DNA of 64,000 bases, from contig CM037842.1 in assembly GCA_021234535.1 (NCBI GenBank), positions 25,667,106 through 25,731,105 of the forward strand, in the 5' to 3' direction. The DNA is from Stichopus chloronotus. Lineage: Eukaryota; Echinodermata; Holothuroidea; Aspidochirotida; Stichopodidae. Positions 37,501 to 52,500 of this stretch are shown here, one piece after another. The first letter of the stretch is position 1; each line of letters begins with the position of its first letter. Both the position numbers and the translations under genes were made by a program. Under the pieces are notes generated by a model. That model was not told the origin of the DNA, did not search any database, and worked only from the letters and a program-made list of their open reading frames with translations.

Positions 37501-40500
37501 GAAAAGTCTTATTGTACAATAGAGATAAATAAGTTATTATTTGGTCATATAATGGGGTAAATGGAGGAATTTATGTAGTTTATATCATTAGCAATCATTT
37601 CAACTGTCATATTAGTATATCTCTTGTTCCTGGAAAATTCGTACTGTACCTAGGGCGCCACTGTGCATGCTAGAGGATTCTTGGCCTCCAGTGTTATCTT
37701 AATACATTACATGCATACAGTAGGTATTGGAAAATGATGTACAGTATTAATGGCTTCATCTGGTAGCCTGTGGTTACTACAGTATATTGCACATATTAGT
37801 GGCAAGGAATCACTATGCTTCTTGACTTTCTTGTTCACTGAAAAAGTTGAGTATTTTAACCAATCAGATTCTTTGTCTCATAGCATTTCAGTAGGTTGCT
37901 CTTTTTTCAACCAATCAAAGAGCGCGTACTGTAATACAGGATGTAAACATTGATTTGTCAACATAAAAAGCAGAGCTCCTGGAGGAAGATGATGTGTTTT
38001 GCCCATACATTCCTGGCGATATTACAGTAGACCAATTCTAAAGAGATGCGTGGTTGAAATGTATCTATTCAGTTAATTTGTGGAAACATTCAGAAGGAAA
38101 TCTTGCAAAGATACCGAAATATTTCATTAACGAATTTGCCGAAGTTATCGATAGTACAACACTAACAATTCACGTTTAATACTTACGTTAGGCCTGACAC
38201 AGTAACAGTGTTAAAGATATCCTAACCATACCACAGCCTGGAGGGTGTCACAGATTAGATTGTGCCAAATGCCAATGATAAATATCATACTTTGTAGATG
38301 AATTTATTATGGTCAAAGGAAGAACCGAATTGTTTTAAAGGGGTCACCAGCTGTGGTCGAATGCCGAAAACGACATTAACACAATATCTTCAAGTAAGAA
38401 ACTTTGCTAAATGTCATACTTCAAATGTAGATGTATTTTCATTACAGGAAGCATTCTTACTGTTTTCAGTGGGGGTCAAGTTCATCTGAGAAACAAGAGT
38501 CAAAACCTCAAACCTCATTTACATGATGTCTTTAGATAAATAAAGCAGAAATGAAACTCAAATACCTTGTTAACATAATATTTTGAGACTGGAACCTTGG
38601 GATGAATGTTATACCTAATATAAAGTAGATGTGCAATGATTTCCATGATCAGCACCAAACTATATTTTGCCAATATGTTCAGATTTACCTGTGCACAAAG
38701 AAATGAGATATCATTTCATTATTCAGAACTATCGAAACCACAATGCATTTTGGCATTCTGGTTTAATACAAGGAAGTCAAAGGTCATGAAGGTGTCACAT
38801 AGTCGCATCATGTCTGGTCACATAAAATTTGTGATCAGACACTTTCTACTCAGGGTTAAAACTTGAAAAAATGACAGTTTTCGGATGACAGTTACTGGAT
38901 TTTAAACTTGGCTGATTATAAATGCTAGTTGTAAGAATCATCATGTGACTACACTCTTTAAAATCCTCACAAAGTTATTGATATCAACTCCGTGAGCCCT
39001 ATTCAAGTTCTCTTTTCCGCATGAATATTAATTCATTTTCACACAGCCAATGCAAACCAGGGCAAAAAAATTAAAACAAGTTGACACTTTTTGTAACAAT
39101 TGGATGTGAGATGTGACTGATGGTGTTAATTATCAGCATCGTTATGTGGAGTACCCTTCAAAATCACGCTAAAAAATCCACTGACATTGACTCATTGTGC
39201 TGTATGAACACTTGCATACACTTTGGAGGTAACTGAGGTTTGAGCTTCTGCACCATTGGTGCTCTAGCCTATGTAGTTCACACATCACTCACCTGTCACA
39301 TCACAACAAGTGCACTCTGCTGTGCAGAGAGCACCATGATGTTAAAACTAGGACACTTTCTCCATGCATGATACAAAAAAATGAGTTATATGAGATATGT
39401 AACACATTAGACAATGATATTACAGCTAGTTGATTTCAAGCTTTGCTTTGGTTAGGAAATGCTGCCAAAATTTTTTCATCTGACAATAGTTTGGTCAGAC
39501 AGTCTGTCTTGTGCATCATCCCTGTCAAACTTTAAAAGGGGCTCATCCTGTTTTCTATATTCTGACACTCCACAGGACCAGGTTTACTGGGATGACTGGA
39601 CGACACTGAACATTGAAAGGGCCAACAAACATGATGGCTCTAATCGTGAGGTTGTCCTCAGAGGTGTGGAGGGTGTCATGGACCTGAAAATCTTTCATAA
39701 CTCTTCTCAGCAAGGAGAGAATCCTTGCTCTAGGGGACACACTTGCTCACAGCTGTGCCTGGTACTGCCAAATTCCACTGCGGAGAACACCGTCACTCGT
39801 CACTGTCTCTGTGCGGATGACTTCAGCAGGGAGATCAATTCAGACGGCTCAGAGCAGTGCAACTGCCCCAACGGGGGTCTACCTACTGTTAACGGTACCT
39901 GCCCGTCCCACGGTTCGACGTGTGCACCTGACCAAGTGGGCTGTGCCTCTGTTGATTACTGCATACCCGAATATTGGCGATGCGACACGGACTTCGATTG
40001 TCCTGACGGATCCGATGAAAGAGACTGTCGTAAGTGACCGTCAAGAAAGGTTACCCCAGACCCTCTCCCGACCCTGGCTTGAACCTCTCCCGACCCTCGC
40101 CCGACCCTTGCTCGACCCTGCAAGCGATATTTGGTTACACGCCATATGGATGGCTTTAACAAAGTGAATTGACTGTATAGAAAAGGGTGATAATCTATCA
40201 ATGAGACTCATTTCAGTACTTTGTCCTTGTGAACTGGACAAACTGAAGGAAGGCCAAAAATCTTCACTTATTTTGCAGCTTGAGTTTGCAATGCACAGGT
40301 CAGCTGCACTTTGTTTTGGCCTAACCTAGTGTTTTGCATACAATTGCATATGGATTTCACACCTCAGCACCTCTAATTATGGTGCTTGTGTGAACAATAC
40401 CATAGGAAAAATGTTTTGTAACAAAAAGTGTGCTCACAAAGTGTTCAAGAGTTTTGTTGAATATAGTTGAAAATGCAGGCATTTTTGATTCCTTGCCGTT

Positions 40501-43500
40501 GGCAGGGGAATCTATGCAGTCCTGATGTCGTGTGTATGTGTGTGTGTGTGTGTGTGTGTGACGGTTGCTCGTAAACACTCTCAAGAAGGGTAACTCTGAG
40601 TAATTTCATTTTTGGCATGTAGGTTGCCCATATTGAGTAGATGATCCCTAGTGTTTGTGGTGTCCAAATCTTGCATATTAATGAGGCTATGGGGTAAAAC
40701 ATGAAAAATATTAAAACTGCCATAGTTCCTAATCCGTGGGTCAGATTTGTTTTAAACTTGATAAGGTTGTCTGTTATCAACAGGTTCATGACCCTGTGAA
40801 ATTTAATGCTTATCAATAGAGAGGAAGGGATAATTTTTCACTATAAAACAATAATAATAGCCTAAACACCATTATTGTGGTTATTATAAACTACCGTACA
40901 AATGCATATGTGGCTACATTGTGCAATGGCAGTTTTTGATTCTGTCGCACACAGTCAACTCAGTGGGATTGCTCCCTACAGTACTGCATTTGTAACTTAG
41001 TGAGTAACTTCTAGTGTGAAAGGTCCAGAGAGATAGTCTTGGTATGGGGGGTCATGGGATCAGATAGACAAGGTGCATTATTTCATGCAGTGGAATGTTA
41101 ATGGGTTTATAAAAAAAATGAGGAAAATAAAATACCATCTGTTCTGTCATTTATTTGGATAATATCAATATCCAGAGGAACAGCTGGTAGCAGAACAAGG
41201 TTTCTTAACAATCAAATTGGAGTGCTTTCAATCATATTTCACAATGTCGGAAAGGATGGTGGAAGCAAAAATATTGAGGAGGAATCATAACTTAGGGTCA
41301 ACTTACAAGGACTTTGAGTGTGTTAAAAGCTACTTGTAACAAGGAAGAAATTATCTCAGAGTCGATAAAGGAAAATTTGCAAAAGGCAGAGCACCAATTT
41401 GAGGCAATGGAAGAGGCTCATTCTGATCTGGCTGGGTCGTTGTCTGATGAAGCATTTGAGCAAGCAGAAAGCTGGATGTTGGAATGCCAAAAGCATTATA
41501 CTGAGGAGAGGGAGGAAGCATTGAAAAAGTTGAAGGAGGAAATTGAGTTTCAAGTTAGCGCTGGAATTACCTAAGGCAGAAATTCCACCATACGATGGAG
41601 ACCCAAGAACATTCTGGTCGTTTATGAAGAATTTTGAGGTAAATGTGGCAGACAAGCTGAGTTCAGATGAGGTAAGGTTGAGTTATTTGATTCAACTAAC
41701 AACAGGCAAGACTAGAAGCAGCATTCATTACTGTGTGTTTCTTGGAGCTCAGAGATAATGTTGACTGATGTCATAGTCATACTGTACTTGATGTGTGGGT
41801 TGTATGGCCTGGGTAGGTGATCCCTATTGCTTTTGGTGGACGTCAAATGTCACGTTCATTTTAGGTCACCAAAATAAAGGTCATTTTGGGTTAAAGGCTT
41901 GTGGTGTATCAAGAAAAGTAACTGCAGTTGATCTTATACTTGTCATGTGAATAATTCATGTTTGTTGTAATATAACCATGTAGCAAGGAATCACAAAGCC
42001 TTTTGGCTTTCTGGTTATCTTTAGATCAAATAATTTTTTTTTAACATCTCTCTTTTTCTGTATCACTGTCTCCTATCATATTAATTGTATTTAAGAACAA
42101 TTTATGTAACTCCAAAATCAGCTCAAACCCTCCCAGTAATTCTCCTCAGGTGATATTTCATGTTTGACAGTTTCCTGCAGAAGTAGAGAGGAGGGGGGAA
42201 TATCACACAAATGTTATACAGTATTTGTAATCAGGTACATTCTATTGGCAACAGCTGCTTCATTTCTGACAGGGAAATCCCCCTAGACTCACATGCTGTG
42301 TGTGGGTGGGTAGATGTAAACATGAGATGTTGCCTGTAAACACGATATGTCAAACATGGAAACTTGCTGGGATCTTTGCTTTAGTCAGAAGGTGACCCTT
42401 ATTCCTTTCTTGGAGGCCAAAGGCACTTTGTAGATCAGTAGGTCAAAGGGTAAGAACCTTGTGAGCACAACATTGCCAGTAGGTAGCTAGGTCTACAGTA
42501 AGTTAATGGTACTTATTCAGTAGGCTCTGCAGGTAGTGTAGAGTGATAGGATGGTCCTGGTTGCTTTTCGTGGATGTCAAAGGTTGTCTGAAGGTAAGCA
42601 GAGGTCAGAGTCAGGATGCCTTGTAAACACATTCCCTCAAACTGCAGATTTTGCTCGGTCCCCATAGGTGGTATGTCGTCAATATTTAATGAGAAGCGGG
42701 CTCTTCGTATTGCCAATAATGACGGAGTAATTTTGATGGTGCAATGACCAAAATGTTCAGACATTGTAAACATAGAATCTCAACTCTCATATCTTATTTG
42801 TTGGAAGGGAAATACTGTAAAAGATGAACAGCGTTATCGAATTTCAACTTATTAATGACAGAGTGCGATAAGTCAGTGTAAGATCTTGGAGACATGCCCA
42901 GGTGTATTTTTTTTTTTTTGACTATTTTTATTTTTGACCTGTTGCAAACATTAGAGACACATATCAAGTTGCATCCCAATCATTTCATTAGGCAATGCGA
43001 GAGTCTTCCATGTTGGCCCAGCAACTGATAAAACTGTGAAAGTTTCTTCCTTGTGGGAATGGGAAGGGAGTGGTGTGGTATCCATGGTTTACCCAATTTT
43101 AAAATCCCATCACATCAGTTCTCAAAAAGGCAACTTCTTTTTTTTTTCTCCCTTTTCAGCCGATGAGGGCGGCTGTCATTCGAGTCAATTCCCCTGTGCC
43201 AACGGTCATTGCATCCCTCTGTCGTGGCACTGTGACCATGACAATGACTGCCACGATATGTCAGACGAGGATGGCTGTGAATACGAAACCTGTGAACCAT
43301 CCCAGTTCACCTGCGATAACCAGCGGTGTATTCCCGGAGCATGGGTATGTGACTTGGACAATGACTGTGGGGACATGTCTGATGAAGCTGACTGCCATCC
43401 CGTTACCACGGAGATTCCCGGGAGTACCTGTTACCAGTCTTCATTCACCTGTAGCAATGGACACTGCATTCCCAGCTCCTGGGTCTGCGATGACTTTGAT

Positions 43501-46500
43501 GATTGTGGGGACGACAGCGACGAGAGGAACTGTGGGACGCAAGGTCCCTGTGAGAGTTATCAGTTTACCTGCGACAGTGGGAGATGCATCCCGGGTTGGT
43601 GGCACTGCGACTCCTACGACGATTGTGGCGACGACTCCGACGAACGAGGCTGCCCCAAATCCACCGAGTATCCCTCAACAACCTACCTACCTTTCCATAA
43701 CTGTTCTCAGTTTGAGTTTGTCTGTTTGGATGGTTCATACTGCATACCGCCCTCATGGAAGTGTGACGACCTCCGCGACTGCGACGATGGTTCCGACGAG
43801 TATGACTGTGGTAAGCTGACATATTGTATCTATTTTGTGAAAATTTGATGAAACTATGTAGGCCAACATACTTTATCTCCAAGCTTTTTTCCTAAAGTTG
43901 TACTAACATTATGCACCTAGGCAGTGTAACTTTACTATGCTAAATGAATTAGCTACAGAACAGTGTTGTAAACTATACAGCAAAACTTAACATGGTTGAT
44001 ACGGGGTAATATTAAAAGCTAAAAATAGCTTCAAACTTATTGCTTGTCATAAATTTACTGCCTATTTGTGATTATGAATTAATTTGTCAAACTTCTGGCA
44101 CTCTTCATAGGCCTGGCATAAAGGCAGACCCTATTGAATCTTACCTGTCACCAAAGCTACAGTAACTTTGCCTTAGAGCCATATTTCTATGGCTCTAAGG
44201 TTCTAAAAATAGCCATAGAAATATGGTTAAATAAGGCTCTAAAAATACACCAGACTGACATCAGACGGGGAACAACAAGTTCAGGACACATTGGGTACAT
44301 GTGCATGGGAAGGAGCAGGACTGTTTTGCCTTTAATATAGCGCAAGGACGCCACCAATCTTGCTCGACTTAGTTTGTGAATAGCTTGCTTATAGTTTACA
44401 TATTCCTATGTGATATTGAAGTACCCTAGTTTGTGTAGATATTTTTTTTTAATATTGTGCACTAGTACGTACCTCTTTTATGTTTTGTTACTACTTGTCG
44501 GCAGCATCATATTTTTAGACAATTTTGAGATGAGTAATTGTAGAATTAACAGCGCATCTGCCTGATAATTTTCGTTAATTTTGTGGAAATGGTACTGGTT
44601 ACGATAAATTAAGTCGATACTCGATGGATTTGTAAAGGTACCAGGTTGAAAATTTTAAATTGATACCAAGTAGAACCGGTTTTCATATTACCAGTGCCAA
44701 CTTGAGTACCGGAATACCTTTGTATGCAAGGCTATCAAAATTTCCCCCAAATTTTTCTAGGTCACATGTGTCTAGCTTAATCTTGAAAGTTGGTGTGTCA
44801 TGGATAGCGGGTATCATAAGCTAGCCTGGGCATAGTGGCATACTCAGGATTTTCTATAAGGGGTGAGGGGCGGGTAATTACAGTTTTTGTGTGTACATTG
44901 AGTCTGATTTATCCAGAAGACACTATAAGGGGAGTGCCACCATTGGTTGGTGCAGAGTATACAGGTAATTTTGAAAAATCAGGACCTCTCAGACAGCGAG
45001 TCTTGCACATGGAATCTAGTTGTTGTTTTATGCTGTTATTTGCAATGAAATGTTCACCTCTAGAAAAAAAAATGAGCAAATGCAAAATGATCAGCAAGTA
45101 ACTAGATAAAAAGTACTGTAATGGTACTGATATTTACCAGAATTTCTGGTCAATGGCACTGCAGGCTAAATAATTTAAAGGGTGGGGGGGTCAAGGGGGG
45201 CAATCACAGGATTTCTAAGTTTGAGTGTGTATGTGAAGCGAGATTCATCAGGAAGTCTACGTGCCACCACTGTTTGGTGAACAGCTTGGTAGAAAATTTG
45301 ATGAAAATGGTAGAAAATGGTAGAAAATTTGGGTGTAAGAACCCGCTCGGATTGCCGGAAATAACACTTGACAGCGCCGGTAACAACATCACTGTTTTTT
45401 ATTCGAAATTTTAAAGTTGGCATAATACGGAGTTAGATTTGACAACATACTGATACATACCCTAATGAAGAGAAGGTTTTTCTTTTTTAAGTTTTTTTTC
45501 AATCTTAAGTAGGCTGGGCAATGTGACGGGGGGTAATCTCCCACTCGCCACCTTGACCATTGTCTGAGCCTATATATACCTGTGAAGTTGTGATATGATG
45601 GATCTGATAACTGATTACTATCTGAGGGAGGGCCCTTTTGAAAAAATTTTGATTATGCTAGATTTGAACTGAATATCTCTCTAGAAATTCCTAGTTTTTA
45701 TAGTCCTGTTTTTTTAGTCCTGTAGTATTTAGCCGATTTGCTATTAAAACACAGTACGCCTTTACGTCTATTGCAGGCAAGTGTAACTTGTCAACGCAGC
45801 AATTAGACATGTGAAATAATACAGTACTGTATGCACAGGAGGCCTGTAGGCTAACATTCCTAACATGTTAATTAGCTGCTGGAAATAAAAAGTTGAATAT
45901 TACTACATACATTGTAGGAATGAAGGATTACAAGCCTTTCACTTCAATCAGCTGTGATATGTATTGAAACATGTCAGATATAAAGACATAAATTTGTGAC
46001 AGGTCCGTATACAGCTAGCCAGCCTGATATGATAAGTTGGCCTAGATGGAGAGTAAACATCATCATCTGGAAATTTAACAAACACATCGTATACGCTACA
46101 TCTCAAGGATCAGTGTAGTCATCCTCATGGTTCATGTCAATTAACATCTTGATTTATTCGTCGCTTTGCTTGTTTTAATTCAATCAGGTACAGGGGGCCC
46201 GAGCAGCTGTGCTGCATGGCAGTTTTCCTGCCACAATGGCCAATGTATCCCGGGCTACTGGGCCTGTGATGCCTATGACGACTGTGGAGACGGGTCCGAC
46301 GAGGAGGGATGTGTCACCGACTACCCTCATTACACAACCTTTCCACCCTCACTTAATTGCCCTCCGTTCAAAGAGCCGTGTGAGCCAGGAGAAACCCCGA
46401 CATGCATCTGGTACTGGTGGGTCTGCGATGGAGAGGCAGACTGCTCGGGAGGAAGCGACGAGCAGTCCTGCAAAGGTAATGTCGCTCACATTTCCTCATC

Positions 46501-49500
46501 CTTGTCTGGATTGGTTTTGCTTGGTGACTACGTCCTGAAATTTTCAGACGTAAGAAGACCGAATCTATAGGAAAACCTTTCTTCACTTGTCCCTCAGACT
46601 TTGTGGAGCTGATACAGCCACATGCTTGATTTCTAGCCACGATCAGACCTACTGTGACCGTCTGCTAGTCTATCTCAGGCTTCCCCAGGCCAATTAAACT
46701 TGATGAAGTGCCACATGGCAAAGTCATGTTGATGTAATATGCTGGTACTAAATTCAATCCAGGTGGGAGGGGTGTAGGGATTTGTCCTTCCTATATTACC
46801 TTTTTTTTCCCTTTTTTTGAAGTGTTTCATAAGGGCCGTATATCTAAAATGATGCTCTGGTCAGGTTCTTCACTTTCCAGAATTTTTCTGCAAATTGTAC
46901 TGTCACATGTGCCTGCTGGTTATTCTGGTATTCTTTTAAAATGGTGTCATCATCTATGATGCATTGTTAGTGAGCATTAAACTTACCTATCATGCTTCTC
47001 TCCATGTAAGCAAAATATGTTACTCGTTTAGGTGTGAAGAGAACATGTTTAGTATTTTTCTGCAAATTATTGACCAAAAAGTGCCTGAAGCCTGGAAAAG
47101 CTTCATCTTCTCCCACCATTTTGCATAAATTATAGATGATTCAATTCTTTGTGCACTTAGTTTAATTACTGCTAACATTTGCGACCCTCCAAATGGAGTG
47201 GAGATTAGATGCTCAATTATTTCATTCCTTTATTAAAGGACTCGATAGACCAGTGATTTTGTTTGTGTTTTCAGTTAAAGGTCTGGTGAGATGAAAATGA
47301 CATTTTGAGGTACTGGGTGCATTAGGCATTCAAAATGTTGAAAATAGCCTCAAATCGCGTCAAAATCCATCACAACTTGACAAATTTACAGGCAAATTAG
47401 TGTCTCACAGCTGTGTCATGAATGAACATTGGGTAAATATGCAAATTTGTGACATCACGGGAGGGACTCTTAGGATTTGTCTTATGTTAATCCTTTGTTT
47501 ATGTAACCTTTATTTCAAGGTCATTTGATAATTTTATATGCCCAGATGGTTTTATTTTGGAAGCATGTATTTTCTCCTTCAAAAATATCGATATCACTTA
47601 CCAATGTGAAACTCAGTAATTAAAAGGCAAAATATATAGGGTTAACAAAAGAAAAACTGACACTGTGCAACACTCCACGTCATCTGTTTTGCATTTTCCT
47701 CAAACTTTGAAAAGTCATATCTCAAAAACGGTAATAGATACAAACAAAATTTCAACGGATTTTCACTCAGGGTTTTACTTTGTAACGTTTGCATGAAGGG
47801 AGCTCTTTTCTGGAAGCATGTCACCCGACCTTTAAGAGATTCCAGTTAAATATCATTCACCTAGCAGCATCAATTTAGCCCGGGTGTTTAGCCGCACACA
47901 TTTTCAGAGAAGGTGATGCGAAACTCAAACAACTGTTTAATCGACATAAATACATTTACCTTGTTACCTTGTTGAAAAGGGATAGCATGCAAATGAACTG
48001 ACGAGGCAGAAGGCTAATATTTTGTCAACCAGAATCTACTAGATCTAACTAGATTTATCAACCAGATACATCAACCAAACCAGATTTAAACTTCTCTGTT
48101 TTTCATTGGAAATCGTAGTTGATGATAAATTAACTGTTTCTAACATATTCAAAACATCCTTAGAAAGGAACATTAAACAACCATTTCAAGTATTGAGATT
48201 CAATGGCATTGCTGCTCTAGTTTTTGACAAATTATTCTCAATTTTAAACTTAGGAAATAGGCTAAGTCCTTTCAAAAGTAGTGTTTTCAATATTTTGCTA
48301 GTATTTTGTGCCAGACCAAACCATGTCATGCTCTGTGAGTGGCAGCGGGGTGCCGCGTGCGTAAACCTTGCCTTTCATCACACAGTGTAGTGATTAAAGA
48401 GCGATTTGTGTTGATATTCCTGTAAGCCTTGCAAAAGGTTTCATCGAGACTGTTTCTGACAACAAACATAAGAAGATCATGAACCAGTGCTCGAAATAAG
48501 GTTTGAGGAGGACACAGCCAAAATGAGCAAAATGGGCACAAGACGTTCAATACCGAGGTGCACCGCGGCCATATGTAAGGGCCCCATAGCCTTGGCTATT
48601 GGTGCCGTGGGTTATATTGAGCCCCGATGAACTATGCCATGAGCGTTGCATTTAAGCTGCATAATACGTGACCATCTTCTCTCTTCAGATTTTATCATTA
48701 TAGGTAGAAATATCTGACCCGAGATTAAGTTTTGCTCATAATTTGTGCTTACACAAAACACATGAATAGTTGCCATGCATGTGGTAGTGATGTTGCAAGG
48801 CATGTGGTAGTCTAGTTGCTAGGCATATAGTAGTCTTGTTGCTAGGCAATTGGTAGTCATGTTGCTAAACACATGGTTGTCATGTTGCTAGGCATGCGGT
48901 AGTTTTGTTGCTAGGCATGTAGTAGTCATGTTGCTAGGCATGTGCCATTGAAGGAAATGAAAACATTCTGATCCAGTGAATTGAATCAAGAGGTCGAATT
49001 TAATCTTAGATGAATTGGAACTTTTCTGTTATGTTGTATGTAGACTTAATGCAGCAGTTTGCAGCTATGGGTGGTATGAGAGCAGTGCAGCATATAGCTA
49101 CAGACGTGACTGTGGCAGCATAAAACTGTAGATTTGTTACAACAGTATGAGTATGTGTAGCTAAAGAACTTATCAGAGCAGTACGAAACCGTGAATTTCA
49201 TTGAAGCTCTGCGTAATTGTAGGCATTACTACAGTAGCATGCTGCCACAGGTGGCAGTACAAACTTGTATGAAGCTGCAGGCTTTGCATCAGCAGTTTGA
49301 ACCTGTAGCCTTAATTGCCAGCAGAGTGTACCTCTACAACAGACTGTTTTTACAGCTACATGTAGCTATAGATTTGACTACAGCAGTGAGTAGGGGTAGA
49401 TGTGGATTGCTAGCAGTGTGTAAGTACACACTTCCTTCACCATCATGTACTGTAGCTACGTACTTGGCTATAGCAGGATGTAGCTGTAGGCTTGATTATG

Positions 49501-52500
49501 ATATAATGCAGCTGCATAAAAAGTAACAGTAAAGTTTATTAAAGAGTAGACTTAATAAGAGAAGTACGTTCACAGCAGTGCATAGCTGTAGAAGTGATCA
49601 CAGCTCTGGTATGTAACCATAGACTTGATTACAGCAGTATGTGGCTTAATAGTAGACGTCGAGTATGGCAGTATGTACAACAGCTGTAGACATGAATACT
49701 GCAGTATGACTCTGTAGACTTCGTTGTATAGCAGAGTGTAAGAGTAGACTTGAACAGAGAAGTATATCATAGCAGTGTTGGGCCATAGACTTGATTACAA
49801 CAGTCTGGCTCTTTTGACGTAATTAAAACAGCATGAAGGAAGGGTCTTGAACAGCACTTTCATCTCTGGGTGGATGTGATGGACAATTGGCATTTTATTA
49901 CCAGCATTCATCACCTTTAAGATTTTCGGCTGTGCCCCCTTCATTATCTAATAGCAACAGATTGTGGTATTTCCACCTCAGGCAAAGTGTGAGACTATGT
50001 TTTAAAATTTTGGTCCGTCTCTTTATTTTTTTTTTTTTTTTACTTTTCTTTTACCATCAGGTACAAATGCTCCGCCCATTGCAACCACCAGACGACCTTG
50101 CTGGTCGACGGAATTTCAGTGCCTTAGCAGCCAGAGGTGTATACCATCAGCCTACAAATGTAACAATATCTATGACTGCAGCGACGGATCAGATGAGTCC
50201 AATTGTGGTAAGAATAAGTGCCACCCCCCTCATACTTTGATTCCCCCTGCCCCTTTGTCATCCATAGTCTCTTCCCAGTATTACTGGAGAAACAATTTCA
50301 GTTGTCGATTATATCACTCCAACCAGAGAATTAGACATTTTCAATCACATTTTTGGTTCCTTGCTGTTGCAAAGGAACCTTTGTAGCCAGGATGGCGTGT
50401 ATGGGGTGTGTGTGTGTTTATCTGTGACACTTGTTTCGGTATGCTCTAATTCAATTAGGAAAAGATGGATGAAAGTCGAGAACTTGGTGTGTAGGTTCAC
50501 CATGTTGAGAAGGTGTGCCCTTGTATTTTTGACGCAGGTCAATGGTTGTCTGGGCACTCTATAGGCAAAATTCTGTGTGTCTGTGACTCTTGCTGGGGTA
50601 GCCTGTAAATCAACAGGGGGAAGTTTGATGAAAGTTAAACTTAGTATGTAGGTCTGCCATATTCAGAAGGATTGCGTTATTGTTTTTGGTGGAGGTCAAA
50701 GGTCATCTAGGTTCACTGAGGGCAAAAGTTTGAAAACCTTTTTAACCCGATATCTCAAGTTATAAAGTTTGGGCAAAGTTTGCACTTGGTACATGGCATT
50801 ATGGTAGTTGTGCCTTCTGGGTGTTCAAGATGTCGAATCCAAGTTTTGATTGGACCATTTTATGAATCATGCAAAATGCTTCTTCTCTAACAGATTTTTA
50901 TGGTATTATGTTGAAATTGTGTCATATTACTACTAGGGTAGAGGTTCCTTCAGGTTGTTGAGGGTTATTGGTCCCATATAGGGATATATAGAACATTTTA
51001 TGAAGTCATGCTCCTCAGCATATTCAGCTTTACAGTGTGGAAGGTTTGTCGAATTAGCATTCTGGTAGTCGAACCCTTTGCAGTGTTCTGAACAGTCTTA
51101 ACAGCTAATTTAACCAACAGAAGTCAGCATGTGAAAACCTTGTCAAGACAAAATCTTAATAATGCAATCTTGAACAGATATGTAACTTGCTTATCAGTAA
51201 CATTGTAGTTCAAGACCCCCTTCTGTTTTTGGTGGAGGTCAATGGTCAACTGAGGTCAGCAGAGGTCAAATCATGAAAAGCCTATAAACATAATACCTAA
51301 AGGACTCATGCTTTTACTGACGTCACTTTTCTGCTAAGATGAGCCATGTTCAGTTTAATATTTGGTATGCATCACATCATTTACCCATAGTCATAGCAGA
51401 CCGATTTCTTTTGCCTCTGTACAGTCTTAATAACTGTGAGCTGCGAGGCTGATCTGCATCATCGCAACCGCACAGTATTGTTGCTAGATTCAGTAACTGT
51501 CATTACCCAAAGGGGTTTTCAATCAGAGTCTAATAGTTGTGCTGTGATATGCATCATTATGAGCTCAATGTGCCTATTTAGTAGAAAACATTTTGGTTGT
51601 CTTTCGTCACCGTCACCTTGTTTGTGATCAGTTCCAAGAATTCAATGAGGCTTACCAAATCTCCTCCATTTTAGTGTTTGATCACTGCAGGTTTCTATGC
51701 ACCTTAGAAATTTCTTGATTTCAGGACTATAAAAAAAAAAAAAAAGAAAAGGAAATAGGAATAGATGACATTTCAGAGGTATGTTAGTGCAATATTGCTT
51801 ATCTCGTCTCTCCAGCAACTCAACCTCCCCGTAGGACCACACCGGCTCCGACTTGTAATGAGAACTACTTTCAATGCAGAATGTTCTTTCAGTGTTTTGA
51901 TGATCTGAAGGTATGTGATGGCGCAGGAGACTGCCTCGATGGCTCGGATGAAATGGAGAACTGCCGTCGTGAGTACCCGCTGTATTTGACTCCTTTATGT
52001 GTAACCACCATGTTTGCATCCCTGCTTCAAGTAACCACCATACATGTGTCCTACTTTGTGTAGCCTTCATATTGTCATCCCCTGGGTATCTGCCATGTCT
52101 CTCTCCTTCCGTGTAGCCACCATATTAGTCTCCCTCTATTACTAACCACAATATTTCTTCCCCTCTGTGTAGCCACCATATTTCTCACCCACTGTGTAGC
52201 CACCATATTTCTCTCCCACTGTGTAGCCACCATATTGCTCTCCCTCTGTGGAGCCACCATATTTCTCTCCCACTGTGTAGCCACCATATTTCTCTCCCAC
52301 TGTGTAGCCACCATATTTCTCTCCCACTGTGCAGCCACCATACTGATCTCCTTCTGTGGAGCCACCATATTTCTCTCCCACTGTGTAGCCACCATATTTC
52401 TCACCCACTGTGTAGCCACCATATTTCTTTCCCACTGTGTGGCCACAATATGTTTCTCCCTTTGTGTAGCCACCATATTTGTCTCATCCTTTATGGAACC

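Larger units (their letters stand above)
43811..46187 (+). other. 2.4-kb intron between class A exons
   Basis: Holds the 44179 hairpin and the hAT-like left end at 44828. I looked here for a missing eleventh class A repeat (six cysteines with an SDE-type calcium site, phase 1) and found none. Confidence 0.55.
46476..50060 (+). other. 3.6-kb intron between class A exons
   Basis: Holds the 561-bp MITE (47275), the 23-bp minisatellite and the degenerate tandem repeat. A 94-codon open frame at 48106-48390 has no recognised domain. No further class A repeat was seen. Confidence 0.55.

Noticed and set aside
43163..43819. 218-codon plus-strand frame overlapping the class A exon
   Set aside because: Alternate frame of the same exon; it lacks the cysteine pattern, which is perfect in the chosen frame.
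48769..48950. CRISPR-like regular array
   Set aside because: Units are contiguous without unique spacers, and the genome is plainly eukaryotic. It is a minisatellite.
49191..49526. 111-codon open frame
   Set aside because: Lies in a degenerate tandem repeat with no domain and no splice fit to the receptor gene.
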